The notes: generated by a model from the sequence alone, not told the origin. A stretch of 64,000 nt of DNA from Xenorhabdus indica (GCF_014467235.1 NZ_NKHP01000006.1:146899-210898), one strand, 5' to 3'; shown: positions 21,978-33,375, counted from the stretch's first letter. Numbers and translations: made by a program.

Positions 21978-22814
21978 TTATAAATAGGTTAATAAAACAA
22001 CTGCTGTACCTTCATACTTACCGGCTTTTGGTTGTGTTAATGTGTGCAATATTGATGTCAGGGTAAAATTTGAGGGAATATTTTTCCCTTGGGCGATAAC
22101 ACGCACGCCATCTGTCGCATCCCTTCCATCAATCTGCAATGTCGCGTAAATTTGCTTATGAGTATCGAGATAAATTTTGGGCTCACTATTAATGGATTTG
22201 ACTTGCAACATTATCTTGTTGCTGCGAAGTGCACATTTCAATTGCCCATTAATTGAGCGAGTGGCATTATTAACTTCTGAAGCTTTTAATTCCCCGTAGG
22301 CAATTTCAGAAGGTATGTTGATTTCACAGCTTTGATTTATAGGTGGTAATTTGTTGCAAGTGGAGTTAGGAAATTTCATTGCGATACCATAACCCGATGA
22401 TATCTGCTTGGTGTAAAACAAACCTATACATTCGGCATCTGCGGTAATAATAGGAAACGTCACCCGGATAGGGATTCCGAGCTGTCTTTTATAGGCTCGC
22501 ATGACTTCTGCGGTTGTCCGGTACTTTTGTGCGTCATTCAGGCATATATTTGCCTCAACACAGGAACCATACATGCCCGGCTGATTATTAATATATTGAA
22601 CATCAGGGCCAACATAACATGGATCATTACCATAACAAGGATTGCCTGCCCCCTCTTCTTCTGTCCATTCAATAATCTCCATGGTAGTGATAATTCGTTT
22701 ACCCGATATAATAGTATTTACTGGCATAACATAAGCGCCACCATAGGTATATGAAGCACTAAAGAAAAGCAACAATGCTGCAAACTTCATCAACGATTTT
22801 TTAATATGGTGCAT
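21978..22814 (-). CDS. mrxH: Fimbrial tip adhesin (MrpH/MrxH-like)
   Basis: 278 residues with a signal peptide (KKSLMKFAALLLFFSASYTYGG). The N-terminal half is cysteine-rich (PCYGNDPCYVGP, GSCVEANICL), as expected of a receptor-binding domain. The C-terminal half ends like a pilin domain (TLTSILHTLTQPKAGKYEGTAVVLLTYL). The length is close to Proteus MrpH. The zinc-binding histidines known for MrpH are not obvious here, so the receptor may differ. Confidence 0.75.
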   Translation of the reverse strand: MHHIKKSLMKFAALLLFFSASYTYGGAYVMPVNTIISGKRIITTMEIIEWTEEEGAGNPCYGNDPCYVGPDVQYINNQPGMYGSCVEANICLNDAQKYRTTAEVMRAYKRQLGIPIRVTFPIITADAECIGLFYTKQISSGYGIAMKFPNSTCNKLPPINQSCEINIPSEIAYGELKASEVNNATRSINGQLKCALRSNKIMLQVKSINSEPKIYLDTHKQIYATLQIDGRDATDGVRVIAQGKNIPSNFTLTSILHTLTQPKAGKYEGTAVVLLTYL

Positions 22815-22881
22815 AATTTATTTCCCTAAATAACATCAAACTCAGGTTGAATATCATGGGGTGAAAAAGAAGCCGGAATCG

Positions 22882-23466
22882 CTATTCATAACTGAGCTCA
22901 AAAGTTGCCATTGCATTGAACTCTCCTACACCAATCTTGTTTTGCAGAAGCGCACTGGGATCAGCTTTTACATATGCCTGAAACGGGATTACATTGTTAC
23001 TGCTCGTATCAGAGAGTCTAAATTGAGCCGTTTTATTAAAAGGGAGTGGTGTACCATCCAGTTTTTCCATACCAATGGCTGCACCTGAAGCACTGCTGCC
23101 ATAACTGAATGCTAATAATCCGGGCTGCTCTCTGCTTTCCTGTCCGATAAACCTGATTTTCACTTTCTGGGCCGCTCTGGGATCACATTCTTCCAAATGT
23201 AGCCGGAGCTGTTGGCTTGGCGTACGGTGATACAGATAAAGATCCCGGTTGATAATGTTGCCAAAATTGACTTCCATGAATTTATCTTCCGGTTTAATCA
23301 CACAAGGGGGGGCGAGTACGGTCATTGTGATTCTGACATTTTGGCGTAAGTTATCTTTTGCATAAGCACCTTGCTGACTGCCAATCCCTAACAGAAATAA
23401 TACCGATGGCACCAATGTCTTCAGTGCGTAGTGAAAGAGCTTCATACTTAACAAATTCATTATCAT
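22882..23466 (-). CDS. mrxG: Minor fimbrial subunit (MrpG/MrxG-like)
   Basis: 194 residues. After a signal peptide ending around GAYAKD it has a pilin fold: one Cys pair (APPCVIKPEDK and HLEECDPR), VNFGNI, and a C-terminal beta strand (NAMATFELSYE) for donor-strand exchange. Located between the chaperone and adhesin genes, as mrpG/mrxG is. Probably a tip-adaptor subunit. Confidence 0.8.
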   Translation of the reverse strand: MIMNLLSMKLFHYALKTLVPSVLFLLGIGSQQGAYAKDNLRQNVRITMTVLAPPCVIKPEDKFMEVNFGNIINRDLYLYHRTPSQQLRLHLEECDPRAAQKVKIRFIGQESREQPGLLAFSYGSSASGAAIGMEKLDGTPLPFNKTAQFRLSDTSSNNVIPFQAYVKADPSALLQNKIGVGEFNAMATFELSYE

Positions 23467-23553
23467 TTATCCCAAAACCCGTTACGATCTGGTGAAGTCT
23501 GCTTTTTGATCCCATCAAGCTGCTTATGACGGGATATGACTACCAAGAACCAA

Positions 23554-24312
23554 TCAGTTCCCTTCATCTACAACCTTTGTCACTACACAAGTATTATCAC
23601 TACAGTTGAATGTTAACTGTGGGCGTCCACCATAATCATTAACATAAGTCAGTACTGGTTGATTACCGAATGAACTAACCGTTCCTCCCAGTTTGTCACT
23701 GCTTTTGGGCGCCAGCATTAAGGGCTTAAAACCGTCTACACTTTTACCATTTACCTTATTTGAAGCTTCTGAAATTGTGATGTAATAAGGTGTTGGATTG
23801 TTCACCACATATTGGTTTCCCTGACGGCTTAAGGTCAGTTTTTCCTGCCACGGGTTATCATGATCAATACGGCGTGCGATAATGGCCTCCGGGCGGTAGA
23901 ACAATTTGATTTTCGTTTGTAAAGCTATTTGCAAGACATTTGGTTTCTCACTGCGCGGGGGTATTTCACGAACATTGAAATAAAACACACTTTCTCTATC
24001 TTGTGGCAACTGGGCCACTGCGGGCAGTGTCTGGATCTTGATTTGGCTTTTTGCTCCAGCTTCAACACGCTGTACAGGGGGAATAACAACGAGTGGGCTG
24101 TTGATCTTATTTCCCTTATCATCTTCAAACCATGCCTGGGCTAAATGCGGCAAATCAAGATGTTGATTTTCAATATTCAGGCTGACAGATTTCTCATTCC
24201 CATTAAAAATAACGCGGGTACGATCCAATGCTATCGCCGCCATTGTCTGATGTACTGACATTAAATTTGTTACCGTTATGGCCGCCATCATTAGAATTTT
24301 TTTCAGTTTCAT
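23554..24312 (-). CDS. mrxD: Periplasmic fimbrial chaperone (PapD-like)
   Basis: 252 residues. The signal peptide ends near MAAIA. It has two immunoglobulin-like domains, with DRTRVIFNGNEKSVSLNIEN at the start and the signature YFNVREIPPRSEKPNVLQIALQTKIKLFYRP (about 110-140) that holds the pilin-binding strand. It delivers subunits to the usher encoded next. 132 bases separate it from the usher gene. Confidence 0.92.
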   Translation of the reverse strand: MKLKKILMMAAITVTNLMSVHQTMAAIALDRTRVIFNGNEKSVSLNIENQHLDLPHLAQAWFEDDKGNKINSPLVVIPPVQRVEAGAKSQIKIQTLPAVAQLPQDRESVFYFNVREIPPRSEKPNVLQIALQTKIKLFYRPEAIIARRIDHDNPWQEKLTLSRQGNQYVVNNPTPYYITISEASNKVNGKSVDGFKPLMLAPKSSDKLGGTVSSFGNQPVLTYVNDYGGRPQLTFNCSDNTCVVTKVVDEGN

Positions 24313-24444
24313 AGTGTCATCTGCTTATACTCAAAAAAGATCATTTTTATATTGCTGGTGCCGACTAATATCGGTATACCTATGCCAAATAAAGCAATGC
24401 AATACTCTATTAAAGATCAATTAAATGGATTTTTTTATTACATT

Positions 24445-27114
24445 TTATTTATCTTCATCTTTTAAAAACTGACAAGGTAGCAAAAATGCAGTTAAATAAT
24501 CTGACGAAATTTCATCTGGCACAATAATCTCACATTGAGCACGTCCATCCCAATGCACCTTCAGTTTTTCACCTTTGTTCATTCCGGTCAGATAAGCATA
24601 TCCGTCATCATTGACAATTCCGATTTCCCGTTGACTTGCATTAACGATAGATGCCCCAAAAGGTGGGAATGTACCATCAGGCAAACGAATAGTTGTCATA
24701 GCCTTGAGTCCTGATATGACCTGAAATTTACGGTAACCAATTGCACCTTCTGTCAACGTTGCCAATTGAACAGAGCGCAATGCTTCTACATCGTCCGGTA
24801 ATTTGTCTAAGTCAATATTTGCGGTATTGCGGTAGTAATTGTTTACATCTACCAGCACAGCTTTACCAAAATGGTTGGTATATACTGCCGAACCGAACGC
24901 CCGGACAGGAACATTGCCAACACCTTCGGTATCCACCATCAGGCGGGTTGCGCCAGGCATATTAGTGCGATGTAAAGCTGCACCATTGGCAGTGACAGTA
25001 ACTCCCCCCTGCAAGCCGAGTGCTACAGTAGTATTGCCACCATCCTGATAACTGGCGCTGGCAGTCAGCAATGCACGATCACCATAGTGGGTGTAATAAC
25101 CATTTGCTGATGCCTTACCATGAATATTCGTACCTGCTGATATGCGATAGTTATTGCGATCATCAAGACGGTCAAAATAACCTATCGAATGGGAATTTCC
25201 CTGACGATTGGTCATTCCGTTATAGCTAAGGGTGCTACTTTCTCCCCACGGAATAGAAAGATTCAAGTAAATACCGTCATCTTTTTTATTATCAAAATTG
25301 TTACGGTAAGCTGACAGGTTCACATTGATATTTTTATAACGCCCAATATCAATATACTTAGACAGGGATACGTTATAGTAGTCGTTTGCTGACCGATTCC
25401 AGTAGGTCTGATGGCTATAGCTGAGGTAAGCACTGAGGCCAATATCTGTAAACTGTTGATTAAACATCACGGTATACATTTCTTTTCCACTATCGGAAGA
25501 AACGTTGCGATAGCGGCGATCGATATATTGTCCCATATTCATAAAGTTGCGTTCAGAGAAACGATATCCGGCAAAAGTTACCTGACTGTTGTATTGATCA
25601 AAACGTTTCGAATAACTGAAACGATAAGATCCCCCGGTAAAGGTCTTGTTCTCTCCCGGCAATTTTGCTCTTGACTCCGTCACGTCAAACGACAATGCCC
25701 CCAACACCATCAAGTCACGACCAACCCCCAGTGATAAAGCGTTGTAGTCACCTGCTCCCAAAAAACCACCATACAATGACCAGCCGTTATTGATCCCCCA
25801 GGAGAATTCTCCGAGACCGAAGGCCGGCCCTTCACGACGATGTTTATCATTAGTAGATTGTCCACCCACCAACTTGTATTGCACACGTCCGGGGCGTGTC
25901 AGGTAAGGGATCGTTGCGGTGTTAACCTGAAACTGTTGTACACTTCCATCCTGCTCTTCAACTCTGACATCCAAAGCGCCTGACACTGCATCACTGAGAT
26001 CCTGAATTCGGAATGGCCCTGACGCAACCTGAGTTTCATACAATACTCTCCCCATCTGACTCACCGTCACCTTGGCATTGGTTCTCGCGACACCAGTGAC
26101 CTCAGGGGCATAGCCACGTAAGTTCGGCGGCAACATGTTCTCATCAGTCACCAAACTGATACCGGTATAACGAAAGCTATCAAAGAGGTTTGAATTGAGG
26201 TAATCCTCTCCCAACGTCAACTTTGCTTCTAAACGAGGAAGTGCACGATACAGGTAGTATCGGCTCCAATCCCAGTCACGGCGTTCTTTGCCACCTGATC
26301 GATGTGAGTTGTCTGCTTTATCATGTTTGGTCTTGAAACGATGATATCTGGCCTGCCAGTCAGCCCGAAAACGCCATGCACCCAAATTCATGCCCGCCGT
26401 TCCGTTAGCACTTATCTGTTGGTTATTCCGATCATGAGTCGGTTTCGATGTTTGCGCATTAACGTTATAGTCAAACAATAATCCGGTTATCCCCTCATCC
26501 CAACGGGACGGAGGATCCCAATCCGGCAAGTCATATTCCAGATAGCTTTTAGGAACAATCAGATACAACGTATAGGTGGCCAGATCCCCCCTTGCCGACA
26601 TACCCGGTAGTGTATTGAGATCAAGACATTTTCCATCATTCTGCCAACCTAATTTTTCCACCCACTTTGGTTTAAGAGCGATTTGTTTGATTAATTCAGG
26701 GGATATACAGGCTTCACTACCTTTCGAATCATCAGCCGAAGCCATAAAATCGATAGAATGGGTATCTGGGAACTCCTCCTTATTCATCCGAACAGCCATC
26801 ATATAATTCCCCGGCATGATATAGCCTGCGCGAGAGAACTGTTCTAAATTAATATTGCTACGTTCACTGATATCCAGCGCATCAATGTTGAATTCAATTG
26901 GCTTAGAATAGGCGATCTGAATACCGGATACCGCAAACAGTATCAAAGCAGAAAGAGGTTTAATTCCGGATATTAAGTGTTCTATTTGTATTTTATTCGT
27001 TATCTTCTTTTTATTAATCACGTATTTTTTATTAAAGGTGTTTATACTATTACTGTTCTTTTTTTTATTAATAGAAGAAAAATAATGATTCATAGAATCT
27101 GAAAATAAAGCCAT
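24445..27114 (-). CDS. mrxC: Fimbrial outer-membrane usher
   Basis: 889 residues; forms the outer-membrane assembly pore. It shows the N-terminal domain (FNIDALDISERSNINLEQFSRAGYIMPGNY), the barrel with WDWSRYYLYRALP and the plug region, and the C-terminal PapC-like domain (FPPFGASIVNASQREIGIVNDDGYAYLTGM). The leader is unusually long and Lys/Asn-rich before the hydrophobic stretch LSALILFAVSGIQIAYS. The real start may therefore be internal, or it may be an extended signal peptide. Confidence 0.93.
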   Translation of the reverse strand: MALFSDSMNHYFSSINKKKNSNSINTFNKKYVINKKKITNKIQIEHLISGIKPLSALILFAVSGIQIAYSKPIEFNIDALDISERSNINLEQFSRAGYIMPGNYMMAVRMNKEEFPDTHSIDFMASADDSKGSEACISPELIKQIALKPKWVEKLGWQNDGKCLDLNTLPGMSARGDLATYTLYLIVPKSYLEYDLPDWDPPSRWDEGITGLLFDYNVNAQTSKPTHDRNNQQISANGTAGMNLGAWRFRADWQARYHRFKTKHDKADNSHRSGGKERRDWDWSRYYLYRALPRLEAKLTLGEDYLNSNLFDSFRYTGISLVTDENMLPPNLRGYAPEVTGVARTNAKVTVSQMGRVLYETQVASGPFRIQDLSDAVSGALDVRVEEQDGSVQQFQVNTATIPYLTRPGRVQYKLVGGQSTNDKHRREGPAFGLGEFSWGINNGWSLYGGFLGAGDYNALSLGVGRDLMVLGALSFDVTESRAKLPGENKTFTGGSYRFSYSKRFDQYNSQVTFAGYRFSERNFMNMGQYIDRRYRNVSSDSGKEMYTVMFNQQFTDIGLSAYLSYSHQTYWNRSANDYYNVSLSKYIDIGRYKNINVNLSAYRNNFDNKKDDGIYLNLSIPWGESSTLSYNGMTNRQGNSHSIGYFDRLDDRNNYRISAGTNIHGKASANGYYTHYGDRALLTASASYQDGGNTTVALGLQGGVTVTANGAALHRTNMPGATRLMVDTEGVGNVPVRAFGSAVYTNHFGKAVLVDVNNYYRNTANIDLDKLPDDVEALRSVQLATLTEGAIGYRKFQVISGLKAMTTIRLPDGTFPPFGASIVNASQREIGIVNDDGYAYLTGMNKGEKLKVHWDGRAQCEIIVPDEISSDYLTAFLLPCQFLKDEDK

Positions 27115-27701
27115 AACATCCTCTGAGCAATGAATCGTTAATAACCCAATTTGAATTTAGCTGTTGTCTGATACTGCCAAGTCTGTATGCGTATAGGACT
27201 ATCGCCTAATAGATCGCATCATTAAAGTTCATCGCTCTCACTTAAGGATCCTACAGATACCGGGGATTGCAGAGGTAACCACATGTCCTGCTTATCCGTA
27301 ATATATTACGTTCTCTGTTTGTGATTCACTGAATTACCGTACAGCGGGAAGTAGAGGAAACATGTCACCATCGGTAGCCATTAAAAATTACTTAACATGG
27401 CAAAATATCTTTATTTTCCGAATACCACCAATAGAGAACACCATAGATTAAATCAATAAAAAAGGGTATTTCAAATTACTTCCATGGGAATAATTCTATT
27501 AATGTCATACTCTGCTGACTAATTTGACAATAATATTGATTTATATCAATAAGACAAAGCACATTACAGAATATTCTAATCATGTACTGCTAACATATTA
27601 GTTCCCAGAAATACCCTAAAGACATTATCAAGAAACCCGGTAAATCAATAGCAATGAATTTCCTGATGTTCAATTACCAAAATTATCAGTCAGTAAAAGT
27701 A
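27115..27701. other. Spacer between major pilin and usher genes
   Basis: 587 bp inside the fimbrial cluster with no gene. A 10-bp inverted pair AGGGTATTTC (27463-27472 and 27608-27617) is visible. I see no strong terminator or RNA. Such a long gap suggests that the pilin gene is transcribed partly apart from the usher genes, or that a gene has been lost here. Confidence 0.5.
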
Positions 27702-28238
27702 TTATTGATAATTTAATGTAAAGTTAGCAATAGCAGTGAAGTTACCAGGGACAACTATGCTTTCACCTTTATCATCACTTAAATTAGTACCTTGCAGGTA
27801 CGCTGCAAATTGCAAATCATTGTTACCTTCGTGCAGAGATAATAGTTTACTTGCTGTTCCCAGAGGCAATCTGTTATCACCAGCATCAGTAATAGCAATT
27901 GCCGCGCCTTTCGCTGTTCCTTCAATACCTAAATAACCTGGCTGACCACTAGCTATAGCGCCAGTGAAAGTCGTTTCTACACCTTTCAGAGTCTGTGTAG
28001 TGCAATTTTCTAATTCAATTTTGAAATGTTTAGATTCTGAACGCCCTTGTTTTTTCAAAATGTGGCTGGAAACAGCCCCCATATCAACTGCAATATTGGT
28101 ATTTTTAATTGAACAAGGTGCATCAATGATAGAACCAGTAAATGTAACCGTACCATTACCTTGGTTAGCCGCATTTGCAGCGCCTGCTGTTAAAGCCACA
28201 CCAAAACCTAAAATCATTGCCAATTTATTCATTTTCAT
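27702..28238 (-). CDS. mrxA: Major fimbrial subunit (MrxA-like pilin)
   Basis: 178 residues, FimA/MrpA family. Signal peptide MKMNKLAMILGFGVALTAGAANA, then the mature start ANQGNGTVTFTGSIIDAPCSI with the conserved first Cys. The second Cys is in ELENCTTQTL, and the C-terminal strand is TAIANFTLNYQ. In Xenorhabdus the MrxA pilin has been reported to be toxic to insect haemocytes; whether this copy is cannot be read from sequence. Confidence 0.9.
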   Translation of the reverse strand: MKMNKLAMILGFGVALTAGAANAANQGNGTVTFTGSIIDAPCSIKNTNIAVDMGAVSSHILKKQGRSESKHFKIELENCTTQTLKGVETTFTGAIASGQPGYLGIEGTAKGAAIAITDAGDNRLPLGTASKLLSLHEGNNDLQFAAYLQGTNLSDDKGESIVVPGNFTAIANFTLNYQ

Positions 28239-28903
28239 AATCGAATTTATACCTTTTAATTAAAAAATGTCAGACTTATATATAAAGAGAAACCGAAGTA
28301 CAGAAATTAATTTCTGATACTCAGGATAATGACTATTTAGTTTTTTGACAGATAGCTTGACTGATTCAAATAAACCAAACCGGCGGTATCATTCTACACA
28401 AAAATCCTTAAGTCAAATTTCAGCCGATAAAACTGGTAATGCTCCTTAACTGCGTATGAAATATGAGTTTTTATCAAAAAGCCCCCATAAGCAGTAGTAT
28501 ATTTTACTGTCAATTTTGTGAATTTGGGTTATTTTCCTAAATTGTATCGAACAAAGATGAATAGTTCAGAATCTTAGTTTGTGTGTTTTTATTGAGCAAC
28601 TTTATCTTTCCGAAAAAAATAGCCATATAATTATATCAAAATAATTATTAAATATAGTTTTTACTATTGCCTTTATGGCTTATATCAAAATAAAAACAAA
28701 CTATTTATCCAAACCATACAATTAACAAGCTAATTATAATATAATTAAATTATTATTTTTATTTAAAAGATTTACTTTTTGTTAAATTAATTTCCCCATT
28801 CTTTTTACAGATGAATTAACGTGGAATAAAATGACAACTGAATAAATAGTTGAGAGTCATTTTTAATCAAACTGTTTAAATAATGTATTAATTTGAGCAA
28901 CAA
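28239..28903. other. AT-rich region upstream of the pilin gene
   Basis: About 665 bp of strongly AT-rich sequence between the pilin start and the deoD terminator. It must hold the fimbrial promoter. There is no recombinase gene of the MrpI type, and no clear pair of long inverted repeats that would frame an invertible promoter. Confidence 0.5.
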
Positions 28904-28935
28904 AAAAGCTCTTCCCATCATTGAGAAGAGCTTTT
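28904..28935 (-). terminator. Terminator of the deo operon
   Basis: AAAAGCTCTT and AAGAGCTTTT, a 10-bp stem (28904-28913 with 28926-28935), with A/T tracts on both sides, 36 bases after the deoD stop. Confidence 0.85.
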
Positions 28936-28970
28936 ATTTTTAATCAGGGGATAAAATTACTTAGTCTTTT

Positions 28971-29687
28971 TTAATTATCACCCAACAAAACAGATTCAAG
29001 TGCAATTTCAATCATGTCATTAAAAGTTGTTTGACGCTCTTCAGCTGTCATTTTTTCACCTGTGCGAATATGGTCTGAAACAGTACAGATCGTCAGTGCT
29101 TTTGCACCAAATTCAGCCGCAACACCGTAAATACCTGCCGCTTCCATTTCAACACCCAGAATGCCATATTTTTCCATTATATCGAACAATTGTGTATCTG
29201 GGGTATAGAACAGATCTATAGAGAAGATATTGCCAACACGTGTGTTAATATTTTTCGCTTTAGCAGCATCAACCGCATTACGAACCAAATCAAAATCAGC
29301 GATTGCCGCGAAATCATGATCTTTAAAACGCACACGATTGACTTTGGAGTCAGTACAGGCCCCCATACCAATCACGACATCACGAATTTTAATGTCTTTA
29401 CTCACTGCACCACAGGAGCCAATACGAATAATCTTTTTGACACCAAACTCGGTGATCAGCTCTTTCGCATAGATGGAACAGGATGGAATGCCCATACCGT
29501 GACCCATCACTGAAATGCGACGGCCTTTATAAGTGCCGGTGAAACCCAACATACCACGAACATTGTTAACCTGACGGGCATCTTCTAAAAAGGTTTCCGC
29601 AATATATTTTGCACGTAGTGGGTCACCTGGCATCAGAACAACATCAGCAAAATCGCCCATCTCAGCATTAATATGTGGGGTAGCCAT
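28971..29687 (-). CDS. deoD: Purine-nucleoside phosphorylase
   Basis: Phosphorolysis of purine (deoxy)nucleosides to base and (deoxy)ribose-1-phosphate. 238 residues of the hexameric low-molecular-mass type. Visible motifs: [13 protein letters not shown] (about 20-32), [16 protein letters not shown] near 64, [10 protein letters not shown] near 178 and [10 protein letters not shown] near 201. Last gene of deoCABD. Confidence 0.97.
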   Translation of the reverse strand: MATPHINAEMGDFADVVLMPGDPLRAKYIAETFLEDARQVNNVRGMLGFTGTYKGRRISVMGHGMGIPSCSIYAKELITEFGVKKIIRIGSCGAVSKDIKIRDVVIGMGACTDSKVNRVRFKDHDFAAIADFDLVRNAVDAAKAKNINTRVGNIFSIDLFYTPDTQLFDIMEKYGILGVEMEAAGIYGVAAEFGAKALTICTVSDHIRTGEKMTAEERQTTFNDMIEIALESVLLGDN

Positions 29688-29762
29688 AAATTGATTCCTT
29701 GTTTTTATTAAGTAATTAAAAATAGGTAAATATCGGGGCAGCCAATGACTTCCCCGGAAAAA

Positions 29763-30986
29763 TCAGAACATCGCTTTACCATAATCCATCGGCGTCAGGT
29801 CGAAATATTTCGCCACTGTCTGACCAATGTCTGCAAATGTTTCACGATGTCCCAATGAGCCAGGTTTCACTTTTGGCCCATAAACCAGTACTGGAATATG
29901 CTCACGAGTATGATCTGTACCTGCCCAGGTCGGGTCACAACCGTGGTCAGCCGTCAGGATCAGAATGTCATCTTCTTTAACCCGTTTCAGCATCTCCGGC
30001 AAACGGCGGTCGAATAGTTCAAGCGCTGCCGCATAACCTGCCACATCACGGCGATGACCATAAGATGAGTCGAAATCAACAAAATTGGTAAACACGATTG
30101 TGTTATCGCCGGCCTGTTCCATTTCAACCAATGAAGCATCAAACAGGGCATCAATCCCTGTTGCCTTCACTTTTTTGGTGATACCAACATTAGCGTAAAT
30201 ATCGGCTATCTTACCGATGGAAACCACTTCACCCTGTTTTTCATCAACCAATTTTTTCAGAATGGTTGGTGCAGGAGGCTCAACCGCCAAATCATGGCGA
30301 TTACCGGTACGCTGGAAGTTACCCGCTTTATCACCCACAAACGGACGGGCAATAACACGACCGATGTTATAACCCCCGAGATTCAGTTCTTCACGGGCGA
30401 TCTCACATAATTCATACAGTTTATCCAAACCGAATGTTTCTTCATGGCAGGCAATTTGGAAAACAGAATCCGCAGAGGTATAGAAAATCGGCTTACCGGT
30501 TTCCATGTGCTCTTCTCCCAGTTTGTCCAGAATAACTGTACCGGAAGAGTGACAATTACCCAAATACCCTGGGAGATTAGCGCGCTCAACCAGTTTATCC
30601 AGTAATTCCTGCGGAAAGCTGTTTTCTAAATCCTGAAAATAGCCCCAATCGAACAAAACCGGAACACCGGCAATTTCCCAATGACCTGATGGCGTGTCTT
30701 TACCAGAAGAAAGTTCACTTGCATAGCCATAGGCACCAATAATGTCGGCATCTTTGTCTAAACCAATCGGGAAAGTCCCGCTGGATTCTTCTGCCGCTTT
30801 ACCTAGCCCCAAGCGGCTCAGATTCGGCAACTTCAATAATCCCTGACGGCCAATATCAGCTTCACCACGGGCACATTGCTCCGCAATATGTCCTAAAGTG
30901 TTAGATCCTTCGTCACCAAATCTGTCTGCATCTGCACTCGCACCAATGCCAAAGGAATCCAATACCATGATGAATGTACGTTTCAT
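29763..30986 (-). CDS. deoB: Phosphopentomutase
   Basis: Converts (deoxy)ribose-1-phosphate to the 5-phosphate; two metal ions, alkaline-phosphatase superfamily. 407 residues from the ATG at 30986 ([16 protein letters not shown]). This start has AGGAGA six bases upstream and aligns with E. coli; the frame extends six residues further but without a ribosome site. Metal motifs: [21 protein letters not shown] and [14 protein letters not shown]. Confidence 0.96.
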   Translation of the reverse strand: MKRTFIMVLDSFGIGASADADRFGDEGSNTLGHIAEQCARGEADIGRQGLLKLPNLSRLGLGKAAEESSGTFPIGLDKDADIIGAYGYASELSSGKDTPSGHWEIAGVPVLFDWGYFQDLENSFPQELLDKLVERANLPGYLGNCHSSGTVILDKLGEEHMETGKPIFYTSADSVFQIACHEETFGLDKLYELCEIAREELNLGGYNIGRVIARPFVGDKAGNFQRTGNRHDLAVEPPAPTILKKLVDEKQGEVVSIGKIADIYANVGITKKVKATGIDALFDASLVEMEQAGDNTIVFTNFVDFDSSYGHRRDVAGYAAALELFDRRLPEMLKRVKEDDILILTADHGCDPTWAGTDHTREHIPVLVYGPKVKPGSLGHRETFADIGQTVAKYFDLTPMDYGKAMF

Positions 30987-31068
30987 AATTTTCTCCTGCG
31001 TCAATTCACGCTATCAATGCGGAAACTGCCAGCTATTAAAATCTATTTTTAATGCCTATGTCGGTTTA

Positions 31069-32463
31069 TCAACTAATATGACGATAAACCATCTGTGTGG
31101 CGACTTTCGTTCCTACATTTGATGCTGCCAAAACATTCGTCTTTTGTGAAGCATCCGCCTGTTGTAACGCTTTATGTTGTAGGACAAACGACTTACGCAC
31201 AGCCTCCGCTGCTGCATGCCACTCATCTTCACTATTGGCATGGATCGTCATCAGAGGAGTATCTGTATTGACTTCTGAACCAAGTGCAATAATATCACTC
31301 AGCCCCACACTGTAATTAATCGTATCCGTGGCCTTGCGACGGCCACCCCCTAACGTCACCACGGCCATTCCCAAGGCCCGGGTATCCATCTCTGTTACAA
31401 TGCATTGTTCTTCAATAACACACTTTTCAGCAAATACTGGTCTGCTAAAAGAGGCTGTCGGCAAATAATGCGCATAGTTTTCAACAAAATCGGCAGGCCC
31501 TTTTTGCGCAGCAACCATACGTCCAAAAACTTCCGCTGCTTTACCACTGTTGAGAACTGCCTGTAACTTACGATATGCAGCATCACGGTTTTCTGCCAAT
31601 TTACCTGATACCAGCATTTCAGCAGCCAATGCCATAGTGACTTCAAATAGCCGGGGATTACGGTATTCTCCCGTCAGAAACTGAACCGCTTCACGGACTT
31701 CCAGTGCATTACCCGCACTGGATGCCAGCACCTGATTCATATCGGTTAACAATGCAGTCGTTTTGCAACCCGTACCATTAGCTACCGCGACGATGGATTC
31801 TGCCAGTTGTTCCGATTGCTCATAAGTTGGCATAAATGCCCCGGAACCTACTTTCACATCCATGACCAAGGCATCCAATCCCTCAGCCAATTTTTTGCCC
31901 AGAATAGAGGCGGTAATCAGTGGAATAGAGTCAACAGTAGCAGTAATATCACGTGTTGCATAAAAACGCTTATCCGCAGGTGCCAATGAGTGGGTCTGAC
32001 CAATAATCGCAATGCCAACATCCCGGATAATGTCACGAAAACGATGTTCATCAGGGAAGATGTCAAAACCGGGAATGGATTCTAATTTATCCAATGTTCC
32101 TCCGGTATGCCCCAATCCGCGTCCTGAGATCATCGGGACATAACCTCCACATGCTGCTACCATCGGCCCTAACATCAGGGATGTTACATCACCAACCCCG
32201 CCCGTCGAATGTTTATCGACAACTGGGCCATGCAAGTTCAATTTATTCCAATCCAGAACTGTACCGGAATCGCGTACTGCCAATGTTAAAGCAATACGTT
32301 CCTCCATCGTCATATCCCGGAAATAAATGGTCATTGCTAATGCAGCGATTTGCCCTTCGGATACTGTGTTATCACACACGCCGTTAATAAAGAAACGGAT
32401 TTCCTCTTCATTCAGTGGATAACCCTCTCTCTTTTTGCGGATAATTTCCTGTACCAGAAACAA
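31069..32463 (-). CDS. deoA: Thymidine phosphorylase
   Basis: Phosphorolysis of thymidine and deoxyuridine. 464 residues, about 24 longer than E. coli DeoA. The phosphate/substrate motif [24 protein letters not shown] and the [16 protein letters not shown] stretch are intact. The extra length is a Ser/Ala/Gln-rich insertion close to the C-terminus (around [15 protein letters not shown]) just before the final VYRHIS, outside the active site. Confidence 0.96.
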   Translation of the reverse strand: MFLVQEIIRKKREGYPLNEEEIRFFINGVCDNTVSEGQIAALAMTIYFRDMTMEERIALTLAVRDSGTVLDWNKLNLHGPVVDKHSTGGVGDVTSLMLGPMVAACGGYVPMISGRGLGHTGGTLDKLESIPGFDIFPDEHRFRDIIRDVGIAIIGQTHSLAPADKRFYATRDITATVDSIPLITASILGKKLAEGLDALVMDVKVGSGAFMPTYEQSEQLAESIVAVANGTGCKTTALLTDMNQVLASSAGNALEVREAVQFLTGEYRNPRLFEVTMALAAEMLVSGKLAENRDAAYRKLQAVLNSGKAAEVFGRMVAAQKGPADFVENYAHYLPTASFSRPVFAEKCVIEEQCIVTEMDTRALGMAVVTLGGGRRKATDTINYSVGLSDIIALGSEVNTDTPLMTIHANSEDEWHAAAEAVRKSFVLQHKALQQADASQKTNVLAASNVGTKVATQMVYRHIS

Positions 32464-32595
32464 AGCTACCTCCCAATCATCATTATTATCTGAAAAGAAT
32501 GGCAGTAATGCACCTTATCTTAGTGAACCGTCATATGTTGTTATTGATCTCAATAACGATTGTTTTTAATCAATGATGGTTCTAAATATGGGTTA

Positions 32596-33375
32596 TCAAT
32601 AACTACTGCTTTGTTTTTGTCCCTGGTGCCCTAACGTTGTCAATAAGCTCCCCAATAAACTGGAAGCACCAAAACGGAAATGGCGGGTGTCTACCCATTT
32701 ATCACCCATGATTCTATCTGCCAGAGCCAGATATTGCGCTGCTTCTTCTGCGGTACGCACACCGCCCGCAGGTTTAAATCCAACAGTATCACCTACCCCC
32801 ATATCACGGATGACGCTGAGCATGATCTCAGCACTTTCCAGTGTCGCATTCACGGGTACTTTTCCGGTTGAAGTTTTAATAAAATCTGCTCCCGCTTTAA
32901 TTGATATTTCAGATGCTTTGCGGATCAGATCAACCTCTTTCAGTTCGCCGGTTTCAATAATAACTTTTAGCCAGACACCTGCTCCAGCGCAGGCAGCTTT
33001 GCAGGCTTTAACTAAATCAAAACCAATTTGTTCGTTACCCGCTATCAGTGCACGATATGGGAAAACAACGTCCACTTCGTCAGCACCATAAGCAATGGCT
33101 GCACGGGTTTCCGCCAGTGCGATATCAATATCGTCATTACCGTGCGGGAAATTGGTGACAGTGGCAATACGAACGTCAGGTGTTCCTTGTTCACTTAATA
33201 CCTTACGTGCAACCGGAATAAAACGTGGGTAGATACAGATAGCTGCGGTATGCCCTGCCGGGCTGTTCGCCTGATGACAAAGTGCCGTCACCTTTTCATC
33301 AGTATCATCATCATTGAGTGTTGTTAAATCCATCAAACTCAGCGCACGCTGAGCAACTGCGGTTAAATCGGTCAT
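32596..33375 (-). CDS. deoC: Deoxyribose-phosphate aldolase
   Basis: Splits 2-deoxyribose-5-phosphate to glyceraldehyde-3-phosphate and acetaldehyde. 259 residues from the ATG at 33375 ([21 protein letters not shown]), the E. coli length, with GGAG upstream. The Schiff-base Lys lies in [11 protein letters not shown] and the second active-site Lys in [10 protein letters not shown]. First gene of deoCABD, preceded by a deoP2-like control region. Confidence 0.96.
   Translation of the reverse strand: MTDLTAVAQRALSLMDLTTLNDDDTDEKVTALCHQANSPAGHTAAICIYPRFIPVARKVLSEQGTPDVRIATVTNFPHGNDDIDIALAETRAAIAYGADEVDVVFPYRALIAGNEQIGFDLVKACKAACAGAGVWLKVIIETGELKEVDLIRKASEISIKAGADFIKTSTGKVPVNATLESAEIMLSVIRDMGVGDTVGFKPAGGVRTAEEAAQYLALADRIMGDKWVDTRHFRFGASSLLGSLLTTLGHQGQKQSSSY

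Noticed and set aside
27463..27617. Inverted pair AGGGTATTTC around 135 bp between pilin and usher genes, possible invertible element
   Set aside because: Ten bases is close to chance for a gap of this size, no recombinase gene is near, and the position between pilin and usher is not where a promoter switch would sit.
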